NCBI GenBank assembly: GCA_947623175.1
Contig: CANQGK010000002.1
Span: forward strand, 1 to 64,000
DNA length: 64,000 nt
Direction of reading: 5' to 3'
Origin: an uncultured Clostridia bacterium
Lineage (GTDB): Bacteria > Bacillota > Clostridia > Oscillospirales > Acutalibacteraceae
Under the pieces are notes generated by a model, which was not told where the DNA came from, did no database searches, and saw only the letters and a program-made list of their open reading frames with translations. The position numbers were made by a program, and so were the translations under genes. Positions within the stretch are counted from its first letter, which is position 1; the number at the start of each line of letters is the position of its first letter. This document shows positions 10,301 through 18,708 of the stretch, in pieces.

Positions 10301-12830
10301 GATATACTACGCCGGTTCCGAGACGCCTATCGATTACGATATAATCGAGGACGACGAATACTCCTTACAGGGCGCGAAATTTACCGTACCCGCCTCCGCG
10401 CCGGACGATCCGGCGATAAGCGGAAATAAGCTTATATGGGTGGGTATTCGCGGCAATTACTCGAACGATCCGCTTTATTATTACAATTTCAGACTTTACG
10501 ATATTGACGATCCGGATACAAATCTCTTAAAGGATCCGAATTTCAGCGAGAACGGCAATCAGCTTAACAAGAACGTATGGAAATCGGTATGGGGCAGTAT
10601 AAGAGACTCCTATACCAAGGTAAAGCTTGCGGATATCGGCGGCATTGAAATATTCAAAAAACCGCTCGCCGACGAGACTATGGTATTGGCCTTGGCGCCC
10701 GAAACCACCGGCGCGCCCTTCTTCGGACAATGGGTAACGGTCGAAAAGGGAGAAACCTACCGTTTTTCGAATTACTATCTGGAAGGCACCGAGTCGAATT
10801 TAGTGGTTTATACCGATGCCAACGAAACGGGCGTAGAGGATTACGATATCGAGTACGACAAGGAATGGTCGAAAAAGTATTTAATCTTCACCGTCCCGAA
10901 GGACGCTCCCGACAACGGCAAAGGTCAAACCGCCGTATGGGTAGGACTCAGAGGATATCGTTATGACGATTATTTGTATTACTACAATTTTGAGCTTTGC
11001 AATATTAAAAAGCCGAACGTTAACCTTATAAAGGATTTCGAATTGCGCGCAAACGGCAATAATTTCGATACCGGCTTGTGGGTATCACCCTACAATACGG
11101 AAATAAGGCCTTCCTACGGAAAGGTGCCGCTTTCGGCGCTCGGCGGCAAAAACGCCTTTAAGCGCACTGGCGATACGGGGCCGAAGCGCATGTATTACAC
11201 GAGAACGCACCGCGGACCCAACAACGAAACCTTCGGTCGTTTCGCGCTCAGCCTGCCGGCGGATATTGTCGAAAAGGGCGGAAATTACCTGCTTCAATTT
11301 GACGTTCGCTCCATCGCGGGTATGGCGCCGACCAACTTCCGCTGCGGCATGATAGACCCGGCTTTGGCTTTGGACTCCGACGGTACCGTAAAACCCGCAT
11401 CCATAAACGGCTACACCTACAGCTTTAACCTGCGCCTTAAAAAGCGCGACGACGCTGCGAAACCGAACTTCTCAATTTTTGTTCCCGAGGGTGCAGAAGG
11501 TTATATTTCCAATATCTATCTCTACGAAGCGGACAGCAAGTTTAAAAAGACCTCGAACCGCGACGTATTCAAAAATGCTTACGGCGATTTAAGCCAATTC
11601 GAAGCGGGAAATTATTTAAATCTTTTCCTTATACAGGGCGCCTGTGTCGGAACCGAAACCGGATTGCTCGATTCCACTCCGCAATATTTCTTTGATATAC
11701 CGCCTTCGGTTCCCGTACCTTCGGGCGATAAGATGATGAGCTATGCAAGCGTTTGGGGGCAGGGCATAATTACCATAAAACTGCCCTACAAGGTAGAAGC
11801 GGGTTCTGTAGACGGCGATAATTACGTCGTATCCCTGTCTATCCGACCTACCAAGGGCCGCGATCCCGTAAGCTTTTATTCATCGGGAATAAACGGCGAG
11901 CTTGTACAGGTTTATCCCACCGACATTGACGGATACAAGTATACCTTTAACCTTACGGAGCGGTACGATTTTTCGCTGGCGCTGGAATTTCCGTACGACT
12001 GCGAGGGTTATATTTCCAATCTCGAAATGTACAAGGCGGACATGGACTTTAACCCCGTAAATAACGTAAATCTCGCCACGGCTTTCGGAAAGGGCGGCAC
12101 ATTTGCCGACGTTACCAAACAACAGGGCCTGCAGTGGGATGATATTACCTTCGACGGCGGATTTACAAACACCTTTATCGATACCCGAACTTACGCAAAA
12201 CAGCTTAAAAACGGAACATTGGGCGAGTACCATGTATCCGGAGGAATTTGGCCCATACCCGCTAAATATTTTTCGGCGGAAAAGGACGAAAATTGGGCAA
12301 ATGCTTACGTCACCGAAACGCAAGCCGAAGTCGGAACCATTGTCGGAACAATAACCGATAACGCGGGCAAGGCGCTCGAAGGCTATACCGTAAATCTTAA
12401 ATCCATGCAGGATACCGAGGATATACGCAGTGCCGTTTCCGACGGCGGCGGTAAATTCAGGTTTAATTCGGTACCCGTGGGCGGATATGAGGTAAGCGTC
12501 ACGACAAAGGACGGCGTCGAAGTACCGGGAGATATGTTCGTTTGGGTGGAAGAGGATAAGGACCTTGTCACGCTTTCGCTGGTATTCGACGTAAGCGGCG
12601 TTGACGTAGAGATTTCCGAAGACGACGCGCCGACAGACCTTATCGACAATAACGTAAACGACGCTTCGCCCGCTCCCGGCGGCGACAAAAAGACCTCGCA
12701 GTCACAGGACGCAAATTCTTTAATGTGGATACTCATAGGCGTAGGCGCCGGCGTTTTGGTTATTGCGGCGGCGGTACTTACCGTACTGCTTTTGAAAAAG
12801 CGCACAAGGCGTAAAGGCGGCAGTCGGTAA
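7383..12830 (+). CDS. Giant repeat surface protein with C-terminal membrane anchor
   Basis: 1815 residues, exported by a signal peptide ending near VVGAEP. Seven clear copies of the GQ/GKTY/FSNY module shared with the preceding gene are followed by two diverged copies. Next comes a carboxypeptidase-regulatory-like (SdrB-type) domain around GTIVGTITDNAGKALEGYTV, then a polar linker. The C-terminus is one hydrophobic helix (WILIGVGAGVLVIAAAV) and a Lys/Arg tail, with no LPxTG motif, so it is probably held by the membrane rather than by sortase. The first two modules are nearly identical in DNA, a recent duplication. The ATG at 7371 contains the GGAGG ribosome site, so the start is the ATG at 7383. 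Proposed role: glycan binding at the cell surface. Confidence 0.7.
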   Translation: MKPFDYIFKNKGQRIVSMLLAVLLLASSLYASMVSTVVGAEPTAAGKVIVSTNAPAGRLCGQNVTVEAGKTYSYSYYYMDVTAKDNSAEEIILTGVVKDGNDKDGGAEVTVTKTTYDEKYYKITYEFIAPENATPAGEGKVQLYLGIKTPADNRTYYFYSPCVYATDDESKTNLFEDASFTGYTINKGTEHGTWYRQYAEARLLNTGGIYYSLAWLEDIGGLDYFKKVSDEPAAGKVIVSTNAPAGRLCGQNVVLEAGKSYTYSYYYMDVTAKENFTEENFLSGVIMDGNGTDIGAAVTITDTIYDDEYYKVTYKFIAPADAESAGEGKVQLYLGIRTPAANSVFYFYSPCVYATDDESKTNLFEDASFTGYTINKGKEHGTWYRQYWDARLLNTGGIYYSLAWLEDIGGLDYFKKSVPEVGNVIYSNGTPANRLCGQEVVLDIGKTYFYSYYYAGENFVSGVMKDGNGLDGGDITPDDVVYDSEYYKVTYKFTAPADATSAGEGKVNLYIGIKIPSPAECYFYSPCLYAADDAGKTNLFTDASFTGYTINHGNEPGTWYRQYAEARLLNAGDKGKHYFSLKTLAEVGGLDFFKKPDSARYALKLAPNSTGMPFFGQIIELEAGETYVFSNYYLPGTECYQFVYAVAENFVGEPTEIEPDNIFEDYVWSKKSTEFTVPDDPSGKKVIWVGFRGYKVSQNLYFIDFELYKKDEPGVNLLKDPTLINEELTVWKSPYNDDIKTSYSKVTLDSIGGMDIFKKPPMVLSLAPNTAGTPYFGQQVSLEPGKTYVFSNYRTPYTDPNIKVFLGGTQTEVECEYIDEDEWSRRKAIFTVPADAPADPLLNGKRLIWVGICGYASTNALYYYDFKLCEQSSPDDNLLSDTDLLENGASINKSVWKTPDGKDVSDAYGKISLASLDGGTDYFKRVVWTDPAALMLDIGVSGQPFFGQNVSLKAGKTYIFSNYFTPYTPANQKIYYAGSETPIDYDIIEDDEYSLQGAKFTVPASAPDDPAISGNKLIWVGIRGNYSNDPLYYYNFRLYDIDDPDTNLLKDPNFSENGNQLNKNVWKSVWGSIRDSYTKVKLADIGGIEIFKKPLADETMVLALAPETTGAPFFGQWVTVEKGETYRFSNYYLEGTESNLVVYTDANETGVEDYDIEYDKEWSKKYLIFTVPKDAPDNGKGQTAVWVGLRGYRYDDYLYYYNFELCNIKKPNVNLIKDFELRANGNNFDTGLWVSPYNTEIRPSYGKVPLSALGGKNAFKRTGDTGPKRMYYTRTHRGPNNETFGRFALSLPADIVEKGGNYLLQFDVRSIAGMAPTNFRCGMIDPALALDSDGTVKPASINGYTYSFNLRLKKRDDAAKPNFSIFVPEGAEGYISNIYLYEADSKFKKTSNRDVFKNAYGDLSQFEAGNYLNLFLIQGACVGTETGLLDSTPQYFFDIPPSVPVPSGDKMMSYASVWGQGIITIKLPYKVEAGSVDGDNYVVSLSIRPTKGRDPVSFYSSGINGELVQVYPTDIDGYKYTFNLTERYDFSLALEFPYDCEGYISNLEMYKADMDFNPVNNVNLATAFGKGGTFADVTKQQGLQWDDITFDGGFTNTFIDTRTYAKQLKNGTLGEYHVSGGIWPIPAKYFSAEKDENWANAYVTETQAEVGTIVGTITDNAGKALEGYTVNLKSMQDTEDIRSAVSDGGGKFRFNSVPVGGYEVSVTTKDGVEVPGDMFVWVEEDKDLVTLSLVFDVSGVDVEISEDDAPTDLIDNNVNDASPAPGGDKKTSQSQDANSLMWILIGVGAGVLVIAAAVLTVLLLKKRTRRKGGSR
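7512..8078 (+). repeat. 567-bp tandem coding repeat, copy 1
   Basis: This unit and 8079-8645 align at a constant offset of 567 bp (189 codons). Long stretches are nearly identical, for example from 7512 and 8079 (GCCGCGGGCAAAGTG...) and from 7854 and 8421 (TTTTACTCGCCTTGCG...). It encodes one surface-protein module. Confidence 0.85.
8079..8645 (+). repeat. 567-bp tandem coding repeat, copy 2
   Basis: In-frame second copy of the unit at 7512-8078. The third module after it is clearly more diverged, so only this pair reflects a recent duplication. Confidence 0.85.
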
Positions 12831-12852
12831 CTTAGGAGAGGATGATAAATCA

Positions 12853-14262
12853 ATGAATAAATCTATTCCCGATACGGGCGGTATATTAAGCCCCGTCAAG
12901 GGCGCCGTCGAAGCGGAAGCCGCAGCGGAGCTTTTAAGAGGACGCATAGACAATGCCGAGGACTGCCTTAACGCAGTCGGAAACAAATTTTACGTTTCCG
13001 AAAACGGCAATGATTCAAACGACGGCTCCTCTCCGGAAAAGGCTTTTCGAACTTTGGGCAAAATAGCCGGGATGGAATTAAAGCCGGGCGACGGCGTATT
13101 TTTCGAGCGGGGATCGACTTTTCGCTCGTCCTCCGATTTTGAACTCGTAAGCGGCGTAACCTACGCCGCTTACGGTGAGGGCGAAAAGCCCGAATTTTAC
13201 GGCTCGAGGCAAAATTACGCCCAAAAGGATATCTGGGTTCCGACCGAGACTCCGCACATTTGGAAAATCGCCTATTTTCCTCATTCCGACGTCGGAATTA
13301 TAGTGCTTGACGGCGGCAGGGAAACCGGCAAAAAGCAAAAGCTTTTGTGTGAGCTTACCGAAAACGACGATTTTTATCATGATTGGGATACGGACGTCCT
13401 CTATTTTTATTGCGACCGCGGAAATCCCGGCGAGGTATTCGACGATATAGAGATAGGAATAAAAACCCGAATTTTTCATCTTGCAAAAGACGCGCACGAT
13501 ATCACGGTGGATAATATATCCTTTCGCTATACGGGGCTTTTCGGCATAAGGGCGGACGGTAAGGCGAAGAACATTACCGTTACGAATTGCAAATTTGCCT
13601 GGATAGGCGGATCCTTTTTCAACAACAAAAGCAACCGTTTCGGCAACGGTATCGAATTTGCCGCCGGCTGTGAGGATATTACGGTTAAAAATTGCGGCTT
13701 TTATCAGATATACGATTCCGCGGTAACCTTTCAAATATGCGGCGAACCGTATCGTAATTTCACGGTAGAGGATTGCCTTTTCGAATATAACGGCATGAGC
13801 GGATTTGAATGGTTTACCGGCGGCGACTGCGGCGAAAAGGACGGCATACCCATAGACATTACGCAAGTGGAAAATATTCTGATTAAAAATAATATAATGC
13901 GCTTTACCGGCTTCGGCTGGAGCAAAGCCACACGCTGTCCGGCGCATATCAGAAACGGTTGGCGAGTCAAATGGTACCCCAATTTGAAAAATTTTGTCAT
14001 AACGCATAATATTTTTGATTGCGCGAACGGACAGATTATAGCATTTAATTGGCAAACACCGCCGGAAGGTTATACCGTCTGCGGCAACAGTTATTATCAA
14101 CAGCTTGCAAAAACAGATGAAGCAGCCGGCAAATACATTCCGTTTACCCTATCCGTGGGTAAAGGAAACGCCGTTTCAAATAAGGAAGAATTTATCCGCG
14201 CGGTGCGTGAGATTGATGAAAATCCCGAAAAAATCGAGTGGATAGCTTTTGAACAGCGCTAA
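12853..14262 (+). CDS. Right-handed parallel beta-helix protein (pectin-lyase-like fold)
   Basis: 469 residues. After a short N-terminal helix it has the typical start of extracellular-type beta-helix enzymes, FYVSENGNDSNDGSSPEKAF, then a ladder of short strands with repeated ITV.N..F and FTVEDCLFEYN turns (about residues 210-400). The fold is shared by polysaccharide lyases, polygalacturonases and GH families; I could not pick out a decisive catalytic triad. No signal peptide is visible, so it would act in the cytoplasm or need another export route, which is odd beside so many exported neighbours. The start follows AGGAG/GAGGATGA. It lies 22 nt after the giant repeat protein and before GH3. 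Confidence 0.7.
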   Translation: MNKSIPDTGGILSPVKGAVEAEAAAELLRGRIDNAEDCLNAVGNKFYVSENGNDSNDGSSPEKAFRTLGKIAGMELKPGDGVFFERGSTFRSSSDFELVSGVTYAAYGEGEKPEFYGSRQNYAQKDIWVPTETPHIWKIAYFPHSDVGIIVLDGGRETGKKQKLLCELTENDDFYHDWDTDVLYFYCDRGNPGEVFDDIEIGIKTRIFHLAKDAHDITVDNISFRYTGLFGIRADGKAKNITVTNCKFAWIGGSFFNNKSNRFGNGIEFAAGCEDITVKNCGFYQIYDSAVTFQICGEPYRNFTVEDCLFEYNGMSGFEWFTGGDCGEKDGIPIDITQVENILIKNNIMRFTGFGWSKATRCPAHIRNGWRVKWYPNLKNFVITHNIFDCANGQIIAFNWQTPPEGYTVCGNSYYQQLAKTDEAAGKYIPFTLSVGKGNAVSNKEEFIRAVREIDENPEKIEWIAFEQR

Positions 14263-14339
14263 AATTTACGAAAAAAGCTTGTGAAATCGGGAAATGCTGT
14301 TTTAAAATCTGCCGGTTGCCGATTGCATTTACTTTACAA

Positions 14340-14376
14340 AACAGCCAAACCTGTCATTATGCGAGGTTTGGCTGTT
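14340..14376. terminator. 13-bp perfect stem-loop between beta-helix and GH3 genes
   Basis: AACAGCCAAACCT and AGGTTTGGCTGTT pair perfectly around an 11-nt loop. The T tract after it is weak (TAATATTATT). It could be a terminator or a processing or regulatory hairpin. Its presence argues against translation starting at GTG 14281, upstream of it. Confidence 0.5.
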
Positions 14377-14400
14377 AATATTATTGTAGGAGTAAACTAC

Positions 14401-16584
14401 ATGTACAAAAACAAAGATTTACCGCCGGAAGTGCGGGCGGCGGATTTGCTTTCAAAAATGACCCTTGACGAAAAAATGCTGCAGATGAGCATTTGCGGAA
14501 CCATAAGCAAGGCGTATGCGGAATTTTGCGAAAAAGGTGAAATTCCGCCGCGCGCAGGTACCTTTTTAAATCCCGACGAGGAAAAGATTTTAAACGAATT
14601 GCAGGATTATTGTTTAGAGAAAACAAGGCTTAAAATTCCTTTTTTGCCCGCATCCGAGGCTCTGCACGGACTGCAGGACGCGCGGGCGACAGTATTTCCG
14701 CAATGCGCCGGCATTGGCGGCAGCTTTGACCGCGAGGCGGTTGGCGAAATGGCGGATATAATAGGAAACGAAGCAAGGGCTATGGGAATACGACAGGTAT
14801 ATGCGCCCTGCGTAGATATCCCGCGCGATCCGCGCTGGGGCAGAATGCAGGAAAGCTACGGCGAGGACCCGTATCTTGTCGGAGAGCTCGGCGCCCGGTA
14901 CGTAAAGGGTATTCAAAGGCATGAGGTCGCCGCGACCGCAAAGCATTTTATCGCTTACGGCATACCCGAGGGCGGGATTAACCTTGCGCCGGCGCATATA
15001 GGCGAGAGGGAATTGCGCGAGGTTATGATTGAGCCCTTTAAAAAGCTTATCGACGCAGGGGTTATGGCAATTATGCCGGCATACAACGAAATTGACGGCG
15101 AGCCTGTGCATGCCTCTCAAAAATATATGCGTTCGCTTTTGCGGGATGAATTGGGCTTTGAGGGAGCGGTAATATCCGATTACGGCGCAGTGGAAATGCT
15201 GCATAATTTTCATGCGGTCGCCGAAAACGCGCTCGAAGCCGGCAAGCTCGCCCTCGCCGCGGGAATAGATATAGAAGCGCCGGCTCCATACGGATACGGG
15301 GAAGAATTTAAAAAAGCGGTTCAAAACGGCGAAATTGACGAAAGCTTGATTGACAGGGCTGTTTTAAATGTTTTGACCCTTAAATTTAAGGTGGGATTGT
15401 TTGAAAATCCGTACACCGATCCCGAAAGAATTAAGGAAATGCACAGTAAAAAAGCGGTGGATTTGGCGCTTAGATTAGACGAGGAATCAATCCTTTTGCT
15501 TGAAAACGACGGTATTTTGCCGCTTGATGAGAAAAAAATCGACAAAATCGCTGTTATAGGAAATAACGCGAAGGACAGCTTTTTGGGCGATTATATCGAT
15601 CCTACCGAAAACTGCGTCGATTTTTACACCGGTATGGTAAACAGGCTCGGCAAAGAGCGGGTGCTCTACGCCAAGGGCTGTAATCCCGTATCATATACGC
15701 AGTCGGAAATCGACGAAGCGCTGGATACGGCAAAAAAGGCGGACGTGGTTTTTCTGGTATTGGGCGACAGGGCAACCGCGGGCGGCGGAATAGCGGGTGC
15801 GGAGAGCCAAAACAGGGAAGTGACCTGCGGAGAAGGGTACGATATGCATACCCTCGATTTTCCGCCCTCGCAAAAAAAGCTTTTTGACGCGATTACCGCC
15901 ATAGGCAAACCCACCGTGCTTATCCTTTACGCGGGAAGACCTTATACCTTGGAAAAGGATGTAGAGCGCGTCGGCGCTTTTATGTTTTCGTTCGGAGGCG
16001 GGGAGCAAAGCGGCAACGCTTTCGCCAACCTGATTTTCGGCGATAAATCACCCTCGGCAAGGCTTTCGGTCTCCTTTCCGAAAACGGTAGGGCACATTCC
16101 CTGTTATTATAATTATAAGCCGAGCGCCAGGGGAAGTCTTTACCGAAAGCCCGGCAGTATTGAAGCTCCCGGCAGGGATTACGTACTTTCCTCGCCTAAT
16201 GCATGGTATCCCTTCGGTTACGGACTTTCCTATACAAAGGCAGAGTATTCGGCGCTTTCGGCGCAAGCTCTAAAAAACGGCGATATAGCCGTTTCGGTAA
16301 CGGTGGAAAACAAAGGAAATTACGATATTGCGGAAAGCGTATTGCTTTTTTTGAAAGCTTTATACGCTCCGATAACCCCGTTTGTAAAACGTCTGCGGAA
16401 ATTCGAAAAGGTACCGCTTAAAGCGGGTGAAAAAAAGACGCTGAGCTTTATACTCGGCGATGAGGATTTTACCTACGTGGACGCGAATTACAAAGCGGTA
16501 AAGTTTGAGGGCAGATATAAAATCTTAATAGAAAATTTAGAATGCGATATACGCTTAGGTGGAAACGAGTATGAAAACGGCTAA
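14401..16584 (+). CDS. Glycoside hydrolase family 3 (beta-glucosidase/xylosidase type)
   Basis: 727 residues with the family's usual order: TIM-barrel domain with DPRWGRMQESYGEDP (near 143-157), the substrate-binding AKHFIAYG (180-187), and the nucleophile Asp260 in VISDYG. The alpha/beta sandwich domain and a C-terminal fibronectin-III-like domain follow (GYGLSYTKAEYSA). GH3 enzymes release single sugars from the non-reducing end of beta-linked oligosaccharides by a retaining mechanism; the exact sugar cannot be read here. No signal peptide, so it acts on imported oligosaccharides. ATG 14401 is preferred over GTG 14281: GTAGGAG lies upstream and the 13-bp hairpin falls in the extension. The next gene overlaps its last 14 bases. 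Confidence 0.93.
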   Translation: MYKNKDLPPEVRAADLLSKMTLDEKMLQMSICGTISKAYAEFCEKGEIPPRAGTFLNPDEEKILNELQDYCLEKTRLKIPFLPASEALHGLQDARATVFPQCAGIGGSFDREAVGEMADIIGNEARAMGIRQVYAPCVDIPRDPRWGRMQESYGEDPYLVGELGARYVKGIQRHEVAATAKHFIAYGIPEGGINLAPAHIGERELREVMIEPFKKLIDAGVMAIMPAYNEIDGEPVHASQKYMRSLLRDELGFEGAVISDYGAVEMLHNFHAVAENALEAGKLALAAGIDIEAPAPYGYGEEFKKAVQNGEIDESLIDRAVLNVLTLKFKVGLFENPYTDPERIKEMHSKKAVDLALRLDEESILLLENDGILPLDEKKIDKIAVIGNNAKDSFLGDYIDPTENCVDFYTGMVNRLGKERVLYAKGCNPVSYTQSEIDEALDTAKKADVVFLVLGDRATAGGGIAGAESQNREVTCGEGYDMHTLDFPPSQKKLFDAITAIGKPTVLILYAGRPYTLEKDVERVGAFMFSFGGGEQSGNAFANLIFGDKSPSARLSVSFPKTVGHIPCYYNYKPSARGSLYRKPGSIEAPGRDYVLSSPNAWYPFGYGLSYTKAEYSALSAQALKNGDIAVSVTVENKGNYDIAESVLLFLKALYAPITPFVKRLRKFEKVPLKAGEKKTLSFILGDEDFTYVDANYKAVKFEGRYKILIENLECDIRLGGNEYENG

Positions 16585-18589
16585 AAAAATACTATCCTTA
16601 ACCTTGTGCGTCGGTTTGCTTCTGTGCGGTATCACCTTTACCGCAAGGGCGGAGTCTCGATTTTTATCCGTGGAAAAGCTAAAAACCGTGGCGGGCAACA
16701 GCGGCAGAATTGCAATTACGGCGGGTAATTTCGAGGGCTTCGTCGGCGGCTTCGGTTTTGAAATCCGCTTCCCCGAAATTGTCGAAATAACCGATCTGTA
16801 TCTGGGCGATAAAAAGCTTACTCCCTATTCGAGCGGCGGCACGGATTACAAAATTGCCGCCGATAATACCCTTGTTATAAGCGATACCTGCAATTACGGA
16901 GGTGATACCGCATTAGGCGACAGAACGGTATATTACGCCGAATTTATTGTAAGCGACGATGCGTCTCCCGCCGATTATCCCGTAGTTATTACCGAAAACA
17001 GCTATCTTGTTTCGGACGACGACGATACCCGGCTTATTCCTTTAAACAAGATAAACGGCGTTATCCGCATATCCGAGTCGGCAGAGCTTAGAGGCGACGT
17101 TGACAAAAGCGGAAAAATCGACGCGGCGGATCTGATCGCCCTTAAAAAAATACTCTTAAACGGCGATTACGGCGATGTTTTTAAAGGCGACGCCGCCGAC
17201 CTTTGTGCGGACGGCGCTTTGGATATCAGAGATTTAATCGAATTAAAGAAGTATACGACGCGGTCGGTGGTTTATCTTTCGGACAATGGCGACGACCGCA
17301 ATACGGGCGACAGTCGCGAGGCGCCGGTCGCAACCCTTAACCGCGCTGTAGATAGGGTTTATGATGGCGGCACGGTTTATATTACGGATACCTATACCGT
17401 CGATAATGCCTTCCGTTGGAACAAACACGGAAAACAGATTACCGTTTCGGGCGGAAAATTTGACGCGTCGGCGGTTACCGACTTTAACATCGGCGATAAT
17501 ACCGTTTTTTCGGGCCTTACGCTTAATTTCAGAAATTCGCAATATATATACGCAAACGGTTTTTCGCTTAAAATAAGCGAGGACGTTACCGTAAACGGTA
17601 GCAGGCTCGTGTTGTGCGGCGGAGGTACGTATGAAACCGAAAAGACGAATTTGGAAATTTATGCCGGTTCTTACCGCAGAATTTACGGCGGCGGATACTG
17701 TGCCGACGTTGCGGGGAACGTTCGGGTTACGGTAGGAGGCAGTGTTAACGCCGATCTTAACGAAGCCGATCACAACGGCGGCGTCTGCATTCACGGCGGC
17801 GGATTTGAAAGCACGGTAAGCGGAAATATTTATCTTACGGTCAACGGCAACGCAAAGGCAACTTACGTTTACGGCGGCGGCGAGGGGGTAAGCTCGCAAG
17901 TTTCGGGCAAAATAAACGTAAGGGTAGGCGGCGGCGCTTTTATGGGCGCTTACGCGGGATGCGCGGGCGGCAGTTGTTCCGATACGGAATTTACGCTGTC
18001 GGGCGGTAAATTCGAGCAGATTTTCGGCGGAAGCTCCGACGCTTCGATAAAAGGAAACGCGCGGATTAATATATTGGGCGGCACCGTTACGCGAAGAATT
18101 TACGGCGGCTGTTATAACGAGCTTACCATGGGAGGCTCCTGGCTTAGTCAATATCACGTAAGCGGCGATACTACGCTTTTCCTCTCCGCCGGAGCCGACG
18201 TTAAATTCGGTTCCTTTAACGATTACGGTATTTTTGCCTGTTCGAGGTACGAATCGCATTTTGCCGACGAAAATTCGACCGTTATTTTTGAAGATTTGGA
18301 AGCCGAATATAAATTCGGCGGATTGCTCGGACAGCAGGACGGCTTAAGCCTGTGGATTTCCGATTGGCCCGAAGCCGCGAAAAACGTCATAACCCAAAAT
18401 ACGACTAAGGCTTTGCCTCAAACCGGCGGAGTTACGACGACACAAGTCGGCAAAGCCGAAGCGCAGGCGGAGCTTTTTGCAAAACGCATAGACGAAGCCG
18501 GAGATACTGTTGCCGTAACCGGCGCCATAACCTCTTATTGGAAAACGCCGCCCGAAGGGTACAGCGAGGTCGATAATATCTATTGTTAA
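16571..18589 (+). CDS. Secreted cohesin-like / dockerin / beta-helix protein
   Basis: 672 residues with a signal peptide ending near TARAES. Residues about 30-170 look like a cohesin domain: IAITAGNFEGFVGGFGFEI, then a strand-rich body closing with NGVIRI. A type I dockerin follows internally (DVDKSGKIDAADLIALKK and DLCADGALDIRDLIELKK). The rest is a Gly-rich beta-helix or beta-solenoid starting VYLSDNGDDRNTGDSREAP, with many GGxF/YGGG turns. Having both a cohesin-like and a dockerin domain would let the protein act as an adaptor. The cohesin call rests on pattern only and needs a profile search. The GTG at 16559 is rejected in favour of ATG 16571; the gene overlaps GH3 by 14 nt. Confidence 0.65.
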   Translation: MKTAKKILSLTLCVGLLLCGITFTARAESRFLSVEKLKTVAGNSGRIAITAGNFEGFVGGFGFEIRFPEIVEITDLYLGDKKLTPYSSGGTDYKIAADNTLVISDTCNYGGDTALGDRTVYYAEFIVSDDASPADYPVVITENSYLVSDDDDTRLIPLNKINGVIRISESAELRGDVDKSGKIDAADLIALKKILLNGDYGDVFKGDAADLCADGALDIRDLIELKKYTTRSVVYLSDNGDDRNTGDSREAPVATLNRAVDRVYDGGTVYITDTYTVDNAFRWNKHGKQITVSGGKFDASAVTDFNIGDNTVFSGLTLNFRNSQYIYANGFSLKISEDVTVNGSRLVLCGGGTYETEKTNLEIYAGSYRRIYGGGYCADVAGNVRVTVGGSVNADLNEADHNGGVCIHGGGFESTVSGNIYLTVNGNAKATYVYGGGEGVSSQVSGKINVRVGGGAFMGAYAGCAGGSCSDTEFTLSGGKFEQIFGGSSDASIKGNARINILGGTVTRRIYGGCYNELTMGGSWLSQYHVSGDTTLFLSAGADVKFGSFNDYGIFACSRYESHFADENSTVIFEDLEAEYKFGGLLGQQDGLSLWISDWPEAAKNVITQNTTKALPQTGGVTTTQVGKAEAQAELFAKRIDEAGDTVAVTGAITSYWKTPPEGYSEVDNIYC

Positions 18590-18621
18590 ACAAAAACCAT
18601 CAAAAAACGGCTTAAAACATA

Positions 18622-18650
18622 TTTACTTTTCGGATGTCGATTGGTATAAT
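18622..18650 (+). promoter_or_regulatory. Sigma-A-like promoter for the SGNH hydrolase gene
   Basis: TTTACT (18622-18627) and TATAAT (18645-18650) are separated by 17 bp. It lies 59 bp before the preferred ATG at 18709, which supports that start over the upstream ATG at 18634. Confidence 0.65.
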
Positions 18651-18708
18651 AATGATTGCAGGCTTCGTAAGAGCTTTAGATAAACCCCGGTTAGAAAGGA
18701 ACAATTTT

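Noticed and set aside
12720-12830. Sortase anchor at the end of the giant surface protein
   Set aside because: The C-terminus has a hydrophobic helix and basic tail but no LPxTG-like motif before it.
14281-14400. N-terminal extension of the GH3 gene from GTG 14281
   Set aside because: It would place a 13-bp hairpin inside the coding region and has no similarity to GH3; a good ribosome site precedes ATG 14401.
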